Source: Lignipirellula cremea (GTDB taxonomy: Bacteria; Planctomycetota; Planctomycetia; Pirellulales; Pirellulaceae). Taken from it: a stretch of 64,000 nt of DNA. The notes below the pieces were generated by a model. It did not search any database. It was not told the DNA's origin and saw only the letters and a program-made list of their open reading frames with translations. Position 1 is the stretch's first letter. Each line of letters opens with the position of its first letter. Where the stretch lies: contig NZ_CP036433.1 in NCBI RefSeq assembly GCF_007751035.1, forward strand, positions 310,001-374,000. Reading direction: 5' to 3'. Positions 45,102 through 54,426 of the stretch are shown one piece after another. The translations under genes were made by a program, and so were the position numbers.

Positions 45102-45971
45102 TCACCATTCCGGCAGCCCTTCCTTCATCTGCTGCGTGGCCTCTTTCGGGTCGAACGCGGCCGGGTCGAAGGGGCCGTACCACTCGAGCATGGCATCGTG
45201 CTCGCTGTGATCCGGGTCGGTGACGGCGGCGACGAAATCGACGAAACCCCAGACCCCGCCCACATCTTCAGGCGGGCAAGCTCGCTTGCCGCCGGTGCAC
45301 CGCGGATAACTGACGCCTGGCTCGACCAGGCTCACGGCCTCCAAGGTCACCTTGTGCTCCCAGCCGTCGCCAAAGTCGTACAGGTAGATCAGCTGCTTTT
45401 TCGAACCCTGCGGCGCCAAGAGATGGCTGAGACGCACGCCCGCATAATCCATCGCTCCGAGGTCTTGGAAGTCGTCCATAAAGAGCCGCGAGTCCATTAA
45501 GCGGAGGTCTCCCACCTCGAACTGGTGCAAATGCGAATTGGTCCAGCCCATGGCGGTTTGAATCAGCTCGTGCAGCTTTCCCAGCGTCACGTCGGTTGTT
45601 TCTATCCGCCGCCAGATGGGAGGGGACGCGCCCCGCAGCGTAATCTTCAGGCGATACACTTTCGTGTCGGCAGGCAGCGATTCGGCCGGCGGACGGACGC
45701 GGACCCACTCGGTCACCGTGCGGGTAATCCGTTTCCCCTTCCATGGGGGAAGCGTGTCGGGGTCGATCAGGATTTCGATCGAACGGGCGACGCCCGGCTG
45801 GCGCCGAATCAGCCCCTTCTTCTCAAGCGTCTTCATCATTTGATTCACCGAAGGCGGCGAGACTCCGACGGCCTCGGCGATCTCCGACTCTGCCGGCGGC
45901 AGGCCAAAGCCCTCGATATAACGATGGATGTAGGCCAGATAACGTCCCTGGGTCGGGGTAAAGTCGCTCAT
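45102..45971 (-). CDS. LexA-type winged-helix domain fused to pRiA4b ORF-3-like domain
   Basis: 289 residues. The first 70 form a LexA-N-like winged helix (TPTQGRYLAYIHRYIEGFGLPPAESEIAEAVGVSPPSVNQMMKTLEKKGLI). The rest is a plasmid pRiA4b ORF-3-like domain (VYRLKITLRGASPPIWRRIET, LHELIQTAMGWTNSHLHQFEVG, YLYDFGDGWEHKVTLE, YPRCTGGKRACPPEDVGG). No LexA peptidase domain is present. ORF-3-like proteins are usually stand-alone and of unknown function, so the attached DNA-binding domain suggests a regulator. It has no signal peptide. Confidence 0.88.
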   Translation of the reverse strand: MSDFTPTQGRYLAYIHRYIEGFGLPPAESEIAEAVGVSPPSVNQMMKTLEKKGLIRRQPGVARSIEILIDPDTLPPWKGKRITRTVTEWVRVRPPAESLPADTKVYRLKITLRGASPPIWRRIETTDVTLGKLHELIQTAMGWTNSHLHQFEVGDLRLMDSRLFMDDFQDLGAMDYAGVRLSHLLAPQGSKKQLIYLYDFGDGWEHKVTLEAVSLVEPGVSYPRCTGGKRACPPEDVGGVWGFVDFVAAVTDPDHSEHDAMLEWYGPFDPAAFDPKEATQQMKEGLPEW

Positions 45972-46167
45972 GGCAGGTTGGTTCTCGGAATACAGCAGGA
46001 ATCGCTCTGTCGCAGGGCCCGCGATGTCGGCTCGAAAAAAGGGCTCGCAGGCCGACGCCGGTTTAACCCCATTTACTCACTCTGGCATTCTTCTTGCAAG
46101 CCCTTCGAATGCCGCGTTAGAATTTTAACTGGCAGCGACGCGATTCTTTTGATCCGGCGAGGTGTGC

Positions 46168-48330
46168 ATGTGGGGTAGACGAACAACGGCAGCGATGATT
46201 CGGGCGATGGCTGTCTGCTTCCTGGCGATCCCGTCAGGACTCTTCGCTGCGGAACCGGAGCTTCGCACCTGGAGTTCGTCCGACGGCCGGTTCTCGACAG
46301 AGGCCCGGCTGGTCGCACTGCAGGGCGGCATGGTCACTCTGCAGAAGAGCACCGGCGAAACGATTTCGGCGCCGTTGCGGTCCCTGAGTCTGCAGGATCG
46401 CGACTACGTGCTCCAGCGAGAGGACCCGGCCGACCCGGCCGTGGCGCTGTTTCTCAAGGCCCGCACGGAACAACAGCCGCTGGAATATGTTCCGGTGAGC
46501 GAGTTTTCCACGGCGCCCCAGCGGCGGATCGACTATCTGGCCGTTTCACGCGACGAATCACGAGCGTTGACCTGCAGCAATCTGCCCGCAGGGACGAGCT
46601 TTGTCTGGGATCCGGCGACCGGCGACAAGATCTGCCAGCTGGAGCGCAGTGGGCCGCTGAACGCCGCCGCCCTTGGTCCTGCCGGCAAGATCGCCGTGAT
46701 CAGCGATTCGACCAGGGTCGAGGTCTTCGATGCGTCCACCGGCAAACGGCGGAACACGTTTCCCGTGCCCCAGGAAGCGCAGGGCGAGATCGTTTCTCTG
46801 ACCGTCTCCGACGACGCCCAGTGGTACATCGCCATCACGGCGGATCGCCGCATCCTGCGCCATCGCCTGAGCGACGGCCAGGGCCTGGCCTCGCCGCCGG
46901 TTCCCCATGAAGGCGGCGGCCGGAGCGAGTATTTCGCCGTCGGACCGCACGGGCAGGCCGTGCTGATGAGCAGCAATCCGGCCATCCTGAATTTGTATCG
47001 CGACCAGGGCGACGCCACGAAAGTCGAAACGATCCGGCTGGAGCACAAGGCGGAACCGCACGCCGCGGCCTGGTCGGATTCGATGACGGCGTTTGCCTGC
47101 AGCAAACATCAACTGCTGGTTTTCCTGAAGGTTGACGACGGCTGGAAACGCCTGGATCCGATGTGGCTCAGGCTGCAAGACGTCGCCCGGATGGTGATTG
47201 CGCCCGATGAAGAAATGGTGGTGCTGCAGGGAGACGGGAAGAAGATCCAGATCTTCGACATCTCGACCGGCGACATCCAGTACGCGGAGGAGCCGGAGCC
47301 CCATCTGCCCAAAGTCATCGGCTCCAGCGGGCTCACGCTGTACGCTTCCTACGGCAACCATTTCTGCTGCTGGAAGACGCCCTATCGGGAACAGCCCAAA
47401 ACCGTCTGGTTCCGTGAGACGAAGGAATTGTTGCGCCAGGGCGAGTTCGAAACGCTCGACAGGCTGGCGGGACTCTGTCTGGCCGATCCCACGCCGTTTT
47501 CCTGGGGCGAACTTTCCAAGTTCGATTCGTTTATCGACGCGCTGCTGGCGCCCGTCAACCTGCGCGATTTTGGCGATTTCCACGCCGTCAAACGGACCGC
47601 GAAAGCGAAAGCCTGGCGGGAGAAAAATCCAGAATCCATCGCGGCCCGCGTGCTGCTGGCCGGGTATCAGATCAACGACGCCTGGCATGCACGCGGCGAC
47701 GGCTACGGCGATTCCGTCACGCCCGAAGGCTGGCGGACTTTCCATGCCGGCATCACCGACGCCAAAGAAACCCTGGAGCCAGTCATGCAGGGCGACGATC
47801 CGCCCGCCCGCGCTTACTGGTTCCTGTTTATTGTCGCCATGGCCAAAGGCTGGGAAGGCGAACAGATGGCGCCCCTGCTGACCGCCTTCTTCCAGCGCTA
47901 CCCTGACTACACGGAGGGGCATCAGCTGATCGCCCAGCGTTTGATGCCGCGCTGGGGCGGAGAGGAAGGGGAGACGACCGCCTATATCGAAAAGGTCGCC
48001 GATACCATCGGCGGCGAACGGGGCGACATCGCCTATGCCAATATGACCATCGACCAGCTCAAGTTCCACGCGAGCGATAAATTTTTTGAAGAGACCCGCT
48101 TCCAGTACGACCGCATGATCCGCGGTCTGCTTGCTCTGGCGCGGAATCCGAATCAAAAATCGTACGCGGTCAACTACGGCATGTTCTTCGCCTGGGTGCA
48201 GCGGGATAAAGCGACCGGACTGAAGTTCTACGCCCTGCTCGACGACCCCCGCTACGAAGGGCGGTGGAAGCCCTGGGGCTACGAAGGCCTGTTCGACTAC
48301 GTGATTCACTGGCTGGAAACCGAAGAGTAG
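46168..48330 (+). CDS. exported SHD1 / beta-propeller-like / DUF4034 protein (cassette copy 2)
   Basis: 720 residues from the ATG at 46168; the frame two codons longer uses GTG. A signal peptide precedes an SHD1 domain (ELRTWSSSDGRFSTEARLV to LRSLSLQDRDYV), then a propeller-like region (RIDYLAVSRDESRALTC, SFVWDPATGDKICQLE) and a DUF4034-like end (WHARGDGYGDSV, RLMPRWGGEEGETTAYI). It aligns along its whole length with the protein at 11398-13620 but lacks most of that protein's linker. The next gene starts 16 bases later, so the pair is an operon. Confidence 0.86.
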   Translation: MWGRRTTAAMIRAMAVCFLAIPSGLFAAEPELRTWSSSDGRFSTEARLVALQGGMVTLQKSTGETISAPLRSLSLQDRDYVLQREDPADPAVALFLKARTEQQPLEYVPVSEFSTAPQRRIDYLAVSRDESRALTCSNLPAGTSFVWDPATGDKICQLERSGPLNAAALGPAGKIAVISDSTRVEVFDASTGKRRNTFPVPQEAQGEIVSLTVSDDAQWYIAITADRRILRHRLSDGQGLASPPVPHEGGGRSEYFAVGPHGQAVLMSSNPAILNLYRDQGDATKVETIRLEHKAEPHAAAWSDSMTAFACSKHQLLVFLKVDDGWKRLDPMWLRLQDVARMVIAPDEEMVVLQGDGKKIQIFDISTGDIQYAEEPEPHLPKVIGSSGLTLYASYGNHFCCWKTPYREQPKTVWFRETKELLRQGEFETLDRLAGLCLADPTPFSWGELSKFDSFIDALLAPVNLRDFGDFHAVKRTAKAKAWREKNPESIAARVLLAGYQINDAWHARGDGYGDSVTPEGWRTFHAGITDAKETLEPVMQGDDPPARAYWFLFIVAMAKGWEGEQMAPLLTAFFQRYPDYTEGHQLIAQRLMPRWGGEEGETTAYIEKVADTIGGERGDIAYANMTIDQLKFHASDKFFEETRFQYDRMIRGLLALARNPNQKSYAVNYGMFFAWVQRDKATGLKFYALLDDPRYEGRWKPWGYEGLFDYVIHWLETEE

Positions 48331-48346
48331 GCCGCCGCCGGAAAGC

Positions 48347-51286
48347 ATGCATCGCGTCAACACCTTGCACCTGCCAGCCAGGCAAGCGTCGTTCCTGAAG
48401 ACAACAACAAAGCCAACCGCCATGTCGATCCACCAACCCGCCTGCGGCAAGCGTTTCCCCCTCTTCCCCGCCGGAATCTGCCTCGCCCTGCTGATCAGTC
48501 TGGCGCCCGCGTCCGCGGCGGAGCCCGTCTGGAAGGGCTGGTCCCCGGAGGCGCCAGCGCCGGCCGTCTTCCCTTTCGACGCGGCCCAGGCCAGAACCCA
48601 TCAGCAGGCCTGGGCCGAATACCTGCAGGTCCCGGCGACGCAGAACGTCGCTTTGCCCGGCGGAGAGAAAATCCAACTGCAGCTGATTCCGCCCGGCGAA
48701 TTCCGCATGTACCAGACGTACAAGGAGCCGGAGATCAGCGTCCTGACGCACGCTTTCTGGATGTCGGAAACCGAAGTCACGCAGGCCCAGTGGCAGGCCG
48801 TCATGGGCGAACAGGTGCTGCCCGATAAACGCCTGTTCGCGCAGATCAAAGTCGGCCCGCAATACCCGGTGACGTTCCTCCTTGTCGAAGACGTCGTGAA
48901 GTTCTGCGACAAGCTCACCCAGCAGATCAAGGCGGCCGGCAAACTGCCCGACGGTTACCAGTTTGATCTGCCGACCTCGGCGCAGTGGGAATTCGCCTGC
49001 CGCAGCGGTTCCAACACGCCGTACTACTACGGCGAAGATGCCGCCCAAATGCCGGACTATGCCTGGTTCTTCGACAATGCAGGCGACCCCCAGGCCGAGC
49101 ATCGCAATTTCCAGAGCCCGCATGCGCACGCCGTCGGTTTGAAAAAACCCAATGCCTGGGGCCTGTTCGATATGTACGGCAACCTGATGGAGCCGTGCCA
49201 GGACGAAAACGGCTTTAACCCTGGCGGAATCGATCCGCTCAAACGCCAGGGCGACGGGCCGCGGATCGTTCGTGGGGGGAACTTTATCACCACGTTCGAA
49301 AAAATGAGTCTCCGCTATCACCCCGATCTGTGGCGCGGCGCGGCGACCAAATTCCACGGTTTGCGACTGGTGCTGTCACGTCCCCTGATTCCCTCCAGCG
49401 ACCGTCCGCCGCAGGTCGCCAGTCTGCCCGCACCCGCCCGGCCGCTTCCTCCCACACCAGAGCCCAACAAACCAGAGACTCCCAGGCCGGAGCCCGTCTG
49501 GACGGGCTGGCCTGCGGATGCGCCGCCGGCCGCGGTGTTTCCTTTTGACGCCGACCAGGCGAAGGTCCATCAACAGGACTGGGCCGAGTACGCGCAGCAG
49601 CCGATCGTCAAAGTCATTCCGCTGGGGAACGACGAACAGATCACCATGATCCTGATTCCTCCCGGCAAGTTCACCCTGGCGCCCGATGTGCGGCTTCGCC
49701 GGCAGGCGGAAATCACGGCCGTCATTACGCAGCCGTTCTGGATCGCCGAGACCGAAGTCACGCAGGGACAGTGGGAAGCCGTGATGGGCCCGCAGAAACT
49801 TTCCGAACGCGACGCCGCTAGTATCCGGCATGGCCCCAACTATCCGGCCAGCTGCATTCCCAGCGACGACCTGGTTGCCTTTTATCAGAAGCTCGCCGAG
49901 AAAGTCCGCACGCTGGATCTGCTGCCGCCTGGCTATGAAATGGATTTCCCGACCGCCGCGCAGTGGGAGTTTGCCTGCCGGGCCGGCACCAACACCGCCT
50001 GGTACTTTGGCGACGATCCGCAATTGCTGCCCGAGCACGCCTGGTTCGGCGAACTGGCTGCCAACCCCGAAGACCTTCATATGACTTTTGGGCGACCCCA
50101 TGCCCAGAAGGTGAAGCTGAAAAAGCCGAACCCCTGGGGGCTGTACGATCTGCTCGGCAATCTGGCGGAAGCGTGCAAGGACAACGAAGACTATCCGTTC
50201 GCCGGCGGTATTGATCCGTTCAACTTCAACACGGGGAAACGCCGGATCTGCAGCGGAGCCAGCTTCAACGACCCGCTGGAAAAGTTCCGCCTGGGCTATC
50301 ACGAACTGTATCCCGGGCGAAACGGCTCTACGATTTGCGGCCTGCGTCCCGTGATGACGCTGCCGGTTCTCTATCGACGGCCGCCGGCGGAGCCGCCGCT
50401 GGAAATCCCCGAGCTGGTGGTCAAGCATCCCGACGGCGGCCGCTCCTGGCCGGAGTCCGCCCCGCCCCGGGCCAGCATGCCTTGCGACGCCCAGCAAGCC
50501 CGTCGCCTGCAGGAAGCGTGGGCCGCGTATCTGCAGCAGCCGGTCGAGAAAACGGTTGCCCTGCCGCGGAATGAATCGCTCACGCTCCGGCTGATTCCGC
50601 CGGGCGACTTCATGATGGGAGCCGCCCCCGAATCGTTCCAGGCCCGTATCGCGGACCAGTATCCGCAGCACCAGGTCTGGATCACCCGGCCGTTCTATCT
50701 GGGCAAATTTGAGATCACGCGGCTCCAGTGGAATTCCGTCATGGTGCACCGCTCCGAAGCCAGGCTAAACGGTGATTACCTTCCGCAAAGCGGCCTGACG
50801 ATGTCCCAGGTCGAAGACTTCCTGGCAGCGCTCAATCAGCACGCTGCGGGCCAGGGCGTCCGGTTTGTGCTGCCCACCGAAGCCCAGTGGGAATACGCCT
50901 GCCGCGCCGGTTCGGCCGACCCCTGGAGTTCGGGCGGCGCCGAGGACGACCTGCTTTCGGTCTGCTGGTATCGTTCGTCGATGATTCCCGGCCGACCCGC
51001 CCAGGCGCAAGCGGTCGGCCAGCTGAACGCCAACGCCTTCGGCCTGCACGACATGCACGGCAACCTGGGCGAATGGTGTGCGGATCTCTACGCCCGCGAC
51101 GCCTACCAGAAGGCGTCCGCCAACGATCCGACCGGCCCGTCGTCCGGCCTGGATTACGTGGTTCGCGGCGGCATGCACCAGGAACCGGCCCTGCTCGTCC
51201 GGTCCGCAGCCAGGGCGCACGGGTCGCCCGTTGAAGCCAGCACGCGCATCGGCGTTCGCGTCGCTCTCATTTTCCTGGACGAGTAG
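48347..51286 (+). CDS. exported protein with three SUMF1 domains (cassette copy 2)
   Basis: 979 residues from 48347 (GGAAAGC precedes the ATG), though the ATG at 48422 would place the signal peptide nearer the N-terminus. Three SUMF1 domains start near residues 111, 433 and 746, each after a lead-in with FPFDA or CDAQQA and then LIPPGEF, LIPPGKF and LIPPGDF. Hallmarks include ETEVTQAQWQAVMG, LPTSAQWEFACRSG and NAFGLHDMHGNLGEW. No domain has the paired cysteines of formylglycine-generating enzymes. It is one domain longer than the 13694-15724 protein. Confidence 0.88.
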   Translation: MHRVNTLHLPARQASFLKTTTKPTAMSIHQPACGKRFPLFPAGICLALLISLAPASAAEPVWKGWSPEAPAPAVFPFDAAQARTHQQAWAEYLQVPATQNVALPGGEKIQLQLIPPGEFRMYQTYKEPEISVLTHAFWMSETEVTQAQWQAVMGEQVLPDKRLFAQIKVGPQYPVTFLLVEDVVKFCDKLTQQIKAAGKLPDGYQFDLPTSAQWEFACRSGSNTPYYYGEDAAQMPDYAWFFDNAGDPQAEHRNFQSPHAHAVGLKKPNAWGLFDMYGNLMEPCQDENGFNPGGIDPLKRQGDGPRIVRGGNFITTFEKMSLRYHPDLWRGAATKFHGLRLVLSRPLIPSSDRPPQVASLPAPARPLPPTPEPNKPETPRPEPVWTGWPADAPPAAVFPFDADQAKVHQQDWAEYAQQPIVKVIPLGNDEQITMILIPPGKFTLAPDVRLRRQAEITAVITQPFWIAETEVTQGQWEAVMGPQKLSERDAASIRHGPNYPASCIPSDDLVAFYQKLAEKVRTLDLLPPGYEMDFPTAAQWEFACRAGTNTAWYFGDDPQLLPEHAWFGELAANPEDLHMTFGRPHAQKVKLKKPNPWGLYDLLGNLAEACKDNEDYPFAGGIDPFNFNTGKRRICSGASFNDPLEKFRLGYHELYPGRNGSTICGLRPVMTLPVLYRRPPAEPPLEIPELVVKHPDGGRSWPESAPPRASMPCDAQQARRLQEAWAAYLQQPVEKTVALPRNESLTLRLIPPGDFMMGAAPESFQARIADQYPQHQVWITRPFYLGKFEITRLQWNSVMVHRSEARLNGDYLPQSGLTMSQVEDFLAALNQHAAGQGVRFVLPTEAQWEYACRAGSADPWSSGGAEDDLLSVCWYRSSMIPGRPAQAQAVGQLNANAFGLHDMHGNLGEWCADLYARDAYQKASANDPTGPSSGLDYVVRGGMHQEPALLVRSAARAHGSPVEASTRIGVRVALIFLDE

Positions 51287-51306
51287 CGGTCGGAAATCGC
51301 GGGATG

Positions 51307-51376
51307 GTCGACTTTCTGCGTCGGCTGTTTCGCAAAACGACCCAACCAAAAGCGAAAGCAGGCACCCTCGCGTTCC
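51307..51376 (+). repeat. third, partial copy of dispersed intergenic repeat
   Basis: Resembles 32175-32244, sharing GTCGACTTTCTGCG, GCAAAACGA, CAACCAAAAG-like and CGCG(T/C)TCC segments. It fills the short gap between two convergent genes. Confidence 0.55.
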
Positions 51377-53044
51377 TTAATCGGCCGCCGGGGACGGCTC
51401 GGTCAGAGGATCGAGGGAAAGGGCCGCGCGGTAATCCGCCTGGGCGGCGAAGTAATCGAACTGGGCTTCAATCAGAGACAGTTGCGACTCGGTGACGGAC
51501 TTCTCATAGATGTTCAATTCGACCAGGTTGATGTCGCCGGCGTCGAACTGCAGGCGCCCGAGTACGAGCGTTTCTTTGGCTAACTTCACATTCAATTCTG
51601 CACGCTGAATCCGCGCGGCGGCGGCGGCCAGGGCGGACACGGCGTCCTGCACCGCCGCGGCGGTTTTGTCGAGAACGAACTGGCGCTTGGCGGTCAGCTG
51701 GTTCAACTTGCCGCGGGCGGCGTTGATTTTCCCCTGGGCTTCCCGCCTTTGAATCGGCAGTTCCCCGTAAAGGCCCGCTTCGAGTTCAAACGGCGTTTTG
51801 TCTTTTGTTTTGGTGGCGTCGAAGCCGACGTCTTTCGATGCGAGGATCAGAAAGTCCAGTTTCGGCAAGACCATGTTCTCGGCGTATTCCAGGTCAACCC
51901 GCACTTTTTGGATGGCGAATTCAACATCCCGCAACACCGGAGAAGCCGCGATCGCCGCCGAGATATCGGCGGAAAGCATATCGAGATCCGGCTGGGCGGT
52001 GGTCGGAAAGGCCTGCGGCAGGCTGGCTCCCGGCGGAATGAGCGGTTGCCCGTCGCGGTTGCGATAGAACAGCGACAGTTTGATCGCCGCCTGCTGCAGT
52101 TTGCGTTCGGCTTCTATCAGTTTTGCTTCGCGCGAGGCGATCAGCTGTTCGTTGTTGATGCGAGTAATCTTTTTCAAATCGCCGGCGTCGACCCGCAAGT
52201 TAATCTGGCGAACGCGATCCTCTGCGTTCTGCAGCAGTTCGCGCTGGGTTTCGACAGCCTGTCCCGCTGCGACCCACGACCAGTAAGTTTGCGTTGCCTG
52301 ACGCACGTACTCCAGCATTTCCATCTGTACGGCAGGCTCGACGGCTTGTCGGGCGAGGTCTGCCTGGAACATCTCGGCGCGACGTCGATCAATGTCTCGC
52401 CCTTTGAGCAGGGGCGTGCCTAATCCCAGGGAGAATTCGCCGCCTTCATCTGTTTGACGTTCTTTGAACCAGGGTTGAAAATCTCCCCGTCCCAGTTTGT
52501 ATCCGCTGTACAGATAGCCGCCATTGTAGAGCGGTTGCTCCAGGCTTAATCCATGCCGATAGTTTTCGTAAAAGCCCTGCGGCATGGAGATGCTGAACGC
52601 TTTTGCTTTGGTGTCGAATTCCCCGCGGGCGGCCAGCTGCTTCCCCTCGGCGACCTGGCGTTCGCGGTAGGCGCTGACTAACAGGGGATACGCCTGCAGG
52701 ACGGACACGGTGACATCCGCCAGTTCCAGCGGCGCGTCGCTGCGAGGCGGCAAAGGGGTTGATTCAGCCGGCGCCGGTAAAATCTCTGGCTCAATGACCT
52801 GGTGCGAGACAGGAACCACCAAAGCAGCCGCTTCGGCCACAGGCGGCAGCCGTTGTAATTCGGGGGACCAGGCAACCGGGTCCGGCCGATCGCTCGCCGC
52901 GGCCTGATTCTCGGCGGCTTGACTTGCAGCGAGTCGACCTTCGGCGACGGAGATCTGTTTGTTGTCGGGCGTACGGCAGCCCAGCAGGAGCGCCCCTGCG
53001 CAGACTGCGCGTCCGAAGTTTTGCCAGGTTTTGTGGTAGATCAT
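51377..53044 (-). CDS. TolC family outer-membrane efflux lipoprotein
   Basis: 555 residues. The N-terminus has a lipobox (GALLLGC at about residues 17-23), so it is probably acylated. Two OEP domains follow, with long helices rich in alternating charged and small residues (QLAARGEFDTKAKAFS, GLSLEQPLYNGGYLYSGY, VRQINLRVDAGDLKKITRINNEQ, LAKETLVLGRLQFDAGDINLVELNIYEKSV). TolC proteins form the outer-membrane channel of tripartite export systems. The start overlaps the HlyD stop by 4 bases, so it is the last gene of the ABC-HlyD-TolC operon. Confidence 0.93.
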   Translation of the reverse strand: MIYHKTWQNFGRAVCAGALLLGCRTPDNKQISVAEGRLAASQAAENQAAASDRPDPVAWSPELQRLPPVAEAAALVVPVSHQVIEPEILPAPAESTPLPPRSDAPLELADVTVSVLQAYPLLVSAYRERQVAEGKQLAARGEFDTKAKAFSISMPQGFYENYRHGLSLEQPLYNGGYLYSGYKLGRGDFQPWFKERQTDEGGEFSLGLGTPLLKGRDIDRRRAEMFQADLARQAVEPAVQMEMLEYVRQATQTYWSWVAAGQAVETQRELLQNAEDRVRQINLRVDAGDLKKITRINNEQLIASREAKLIEAERKLQQAAIKLSLFYRNRDGQPLIPPGASLPQAFPTTAQPDLDMLSADISAAIAASPVLRDVEFAIQKVRVDLEYAENMVLPKLDFLILASKDVGFDATKTKDKTPFELEAGLYGELPIQRREAQGKINAARGKLNQLTAKRQFVLDKTAAAVQDAVSALAAAAARIQRAELNVKLAKETLVLGRLQFDAGDINLVELNIYEKSVTESQLSLIEAQFDYFAAQADYRAALSLDPLTEPSPAAD

Positions 53045-54372
53045 TTCGGGAGCTTCACTTTCTTCTTCTCGCCCTTTTCCTGTTTGCCTGGCTCTTCTTT
53101 GGAAATCACAGGAGGGAAGCCGTTCAGCTGGCGCCAGATTTCATATCCCAGCGGCACCTGGCTGAGCATGACCCAGCCATTGCTGCGTACGCCCTGGCGA
53201 AGAAAGCGATCCTGGGGCCAGTCGGCGTCGGCTCCGGGTTGTACGAGAATGCGAAACTGTCCGCTGCCGTTGTCGGTCGGGTCGATCGTCATCACTTCGC
53301 CGCCAAAGGTGCCCACCGCGACAGACGGCCAGCCCGCAAACTGGATCGCGGGCCATCCTTCAAACTGCAGTCGCACATGGTCGCCGGTGCGGATCAACGG
53401 CGTGTCGTTTCCGTTGATCCATAACTCGACGGCGCGTTCGGTCGTATCCGGCACGATGGTGAACAGTTCGTCCCCTTCCTTGAGCATTTGTCCGCGTTCA
53501 AAAATGTTCATTCGAAAGAGCGTTCCATCGCGGGGAGCGTTGATGATCAGACGTTCCAGCTCGGAGAGCTTGATATCGACCTCTCGCTTTTCTTTCTGGG
53601 TTGTCGCCAGCAATCCCAGGGCGTCCTGTTGCATCGCCCGGGCGTAATCCACTTTGGTTTCGGCTTCGCGTTCCTTCTGGGTGCGTTCGCTTTGTTTGGC
53701 TTTCCATTCTTCTTCGGCGGCGGCGATTTCCAGCTGAATGGACTCCAGTTCGGCTTGCGCGACCTCCAGGTCTTTGTACAGTTTTTCGACCTCTTTTTCC
53801 GACTGTACGCCCTTTTGTAACAGCGACAGCTGCCGCTCGTAGTTTTGCCGGGCCTGCAGCAGTTTGGCTTCGTAACCGGGCTCCAGGCGATGTTTAGCGT
53901 CCCACTTGGCTTTGGCGGCGGCGATGAGTTCGTCGGCGGCGTCCACGGCGGCCTCTTTGGCGGCTTCAAAGTCCACAATGTTTCGGCCGTAGACTTCTGC
54001 TTTAACTTGTGCGGTCGCCTGCTTGGCGTCCAGGTCGCGGGCGGCGCCGCGTAGTTGTTCGACCAGGTTGGCGGCGGACGGTTCGATCTCCACAATAAAA
54101 TCGCCGCGTTTCACTTTGACGCCTTCCACGATCCCCTCGCCGATGCGGATCGCGACACCCTTGACCGGCGAAGTCACCGTTTGTTGCCGTTCTCCCGGCA
54201 CAAAAGCGACCACTTTGCCGACGCCTTTGGCCGATTGTTGCCAGGGCGTAAATAGCATGCCGATCACGCTTAACAACAGGAGCAACAACAGCCCGTTCGC
54301 TAAACGCCAGGCAATGCGCGAAGACTGCACCAGTCGCAATGCGGGAAGCTGAAGCGTTGTGGAAGCGGGCAT
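53041..54372 (-). CDS. HlyD family periplasmic adaptor
   Basis: 443 residues starting MPASTTLQLPALRLV at 54372, with GGAGAG 7 bases upstream. One membrane segment (LLLLLLLSVIGMLF) is followed by a lipoyl-like half motif (VTSPVKGVAIRIGEGIVEGVKVKRGDFIVEIE), a long coiled coil near residues 90-270 (KLYKDLEVAQAELESIQLEIAAAEEEW), and the returning half (RDGTLFRMNIFERGQMLKEGDELF). The C-terminal region ends in a proline/lysine-rich tail. It lies 54 bases after the ABC gene. Confidence 0.93.
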   Translation of the reverse strand: MPASTTLQLPALRLVQSSRIAWRLANGLLLLLLLSVIGMLFTPWQQSAKGVGKVVAFVPGERQQTVTSPVKGVAIRIGEGIVEGVKVKRGDFIVEIEPSAANLVEQLRGAARDLDAKQATAQVKAEVYGRNIVDFEAAKEAAVDAADELIAAAKAKWDAKHRLEPGYEAKLLQARQNYERQLSLLQKGVQSEKEVEKLYKDLEVAQAELESIQLEIAAAEEEWKAKQSERTQKEREAETKVDYARAMQQDALGLLATTQKEKREVDIKLSELERLIINAPRDGTLFRMNIFERGQMLKEGDELFTIVPDTTERAVELWINGNDTPLIRTGDHVRLQFEGWPAIQFAGWPSVAVGTFGGEVMTIDPTDNGSGQFRILVQPGADADWPQDRFLRQGVRSNGWVMLSQVPLGYEIWRQLNGFPPVISKEEPGKQEKGEKKKVKLPK

Positions 54373-54426
54373 AAGGAACTCTCCGATAAAGACTATCGAC
54401 CTGTTGGATCGCAATCATTGAGCCGA

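Noticed and set aside
46558-48450. 630-codon open frame on the minus strand
   Set aside because: Antisense to the SHD1-DUF4034 gene; the sense protein has a clear paralogue.
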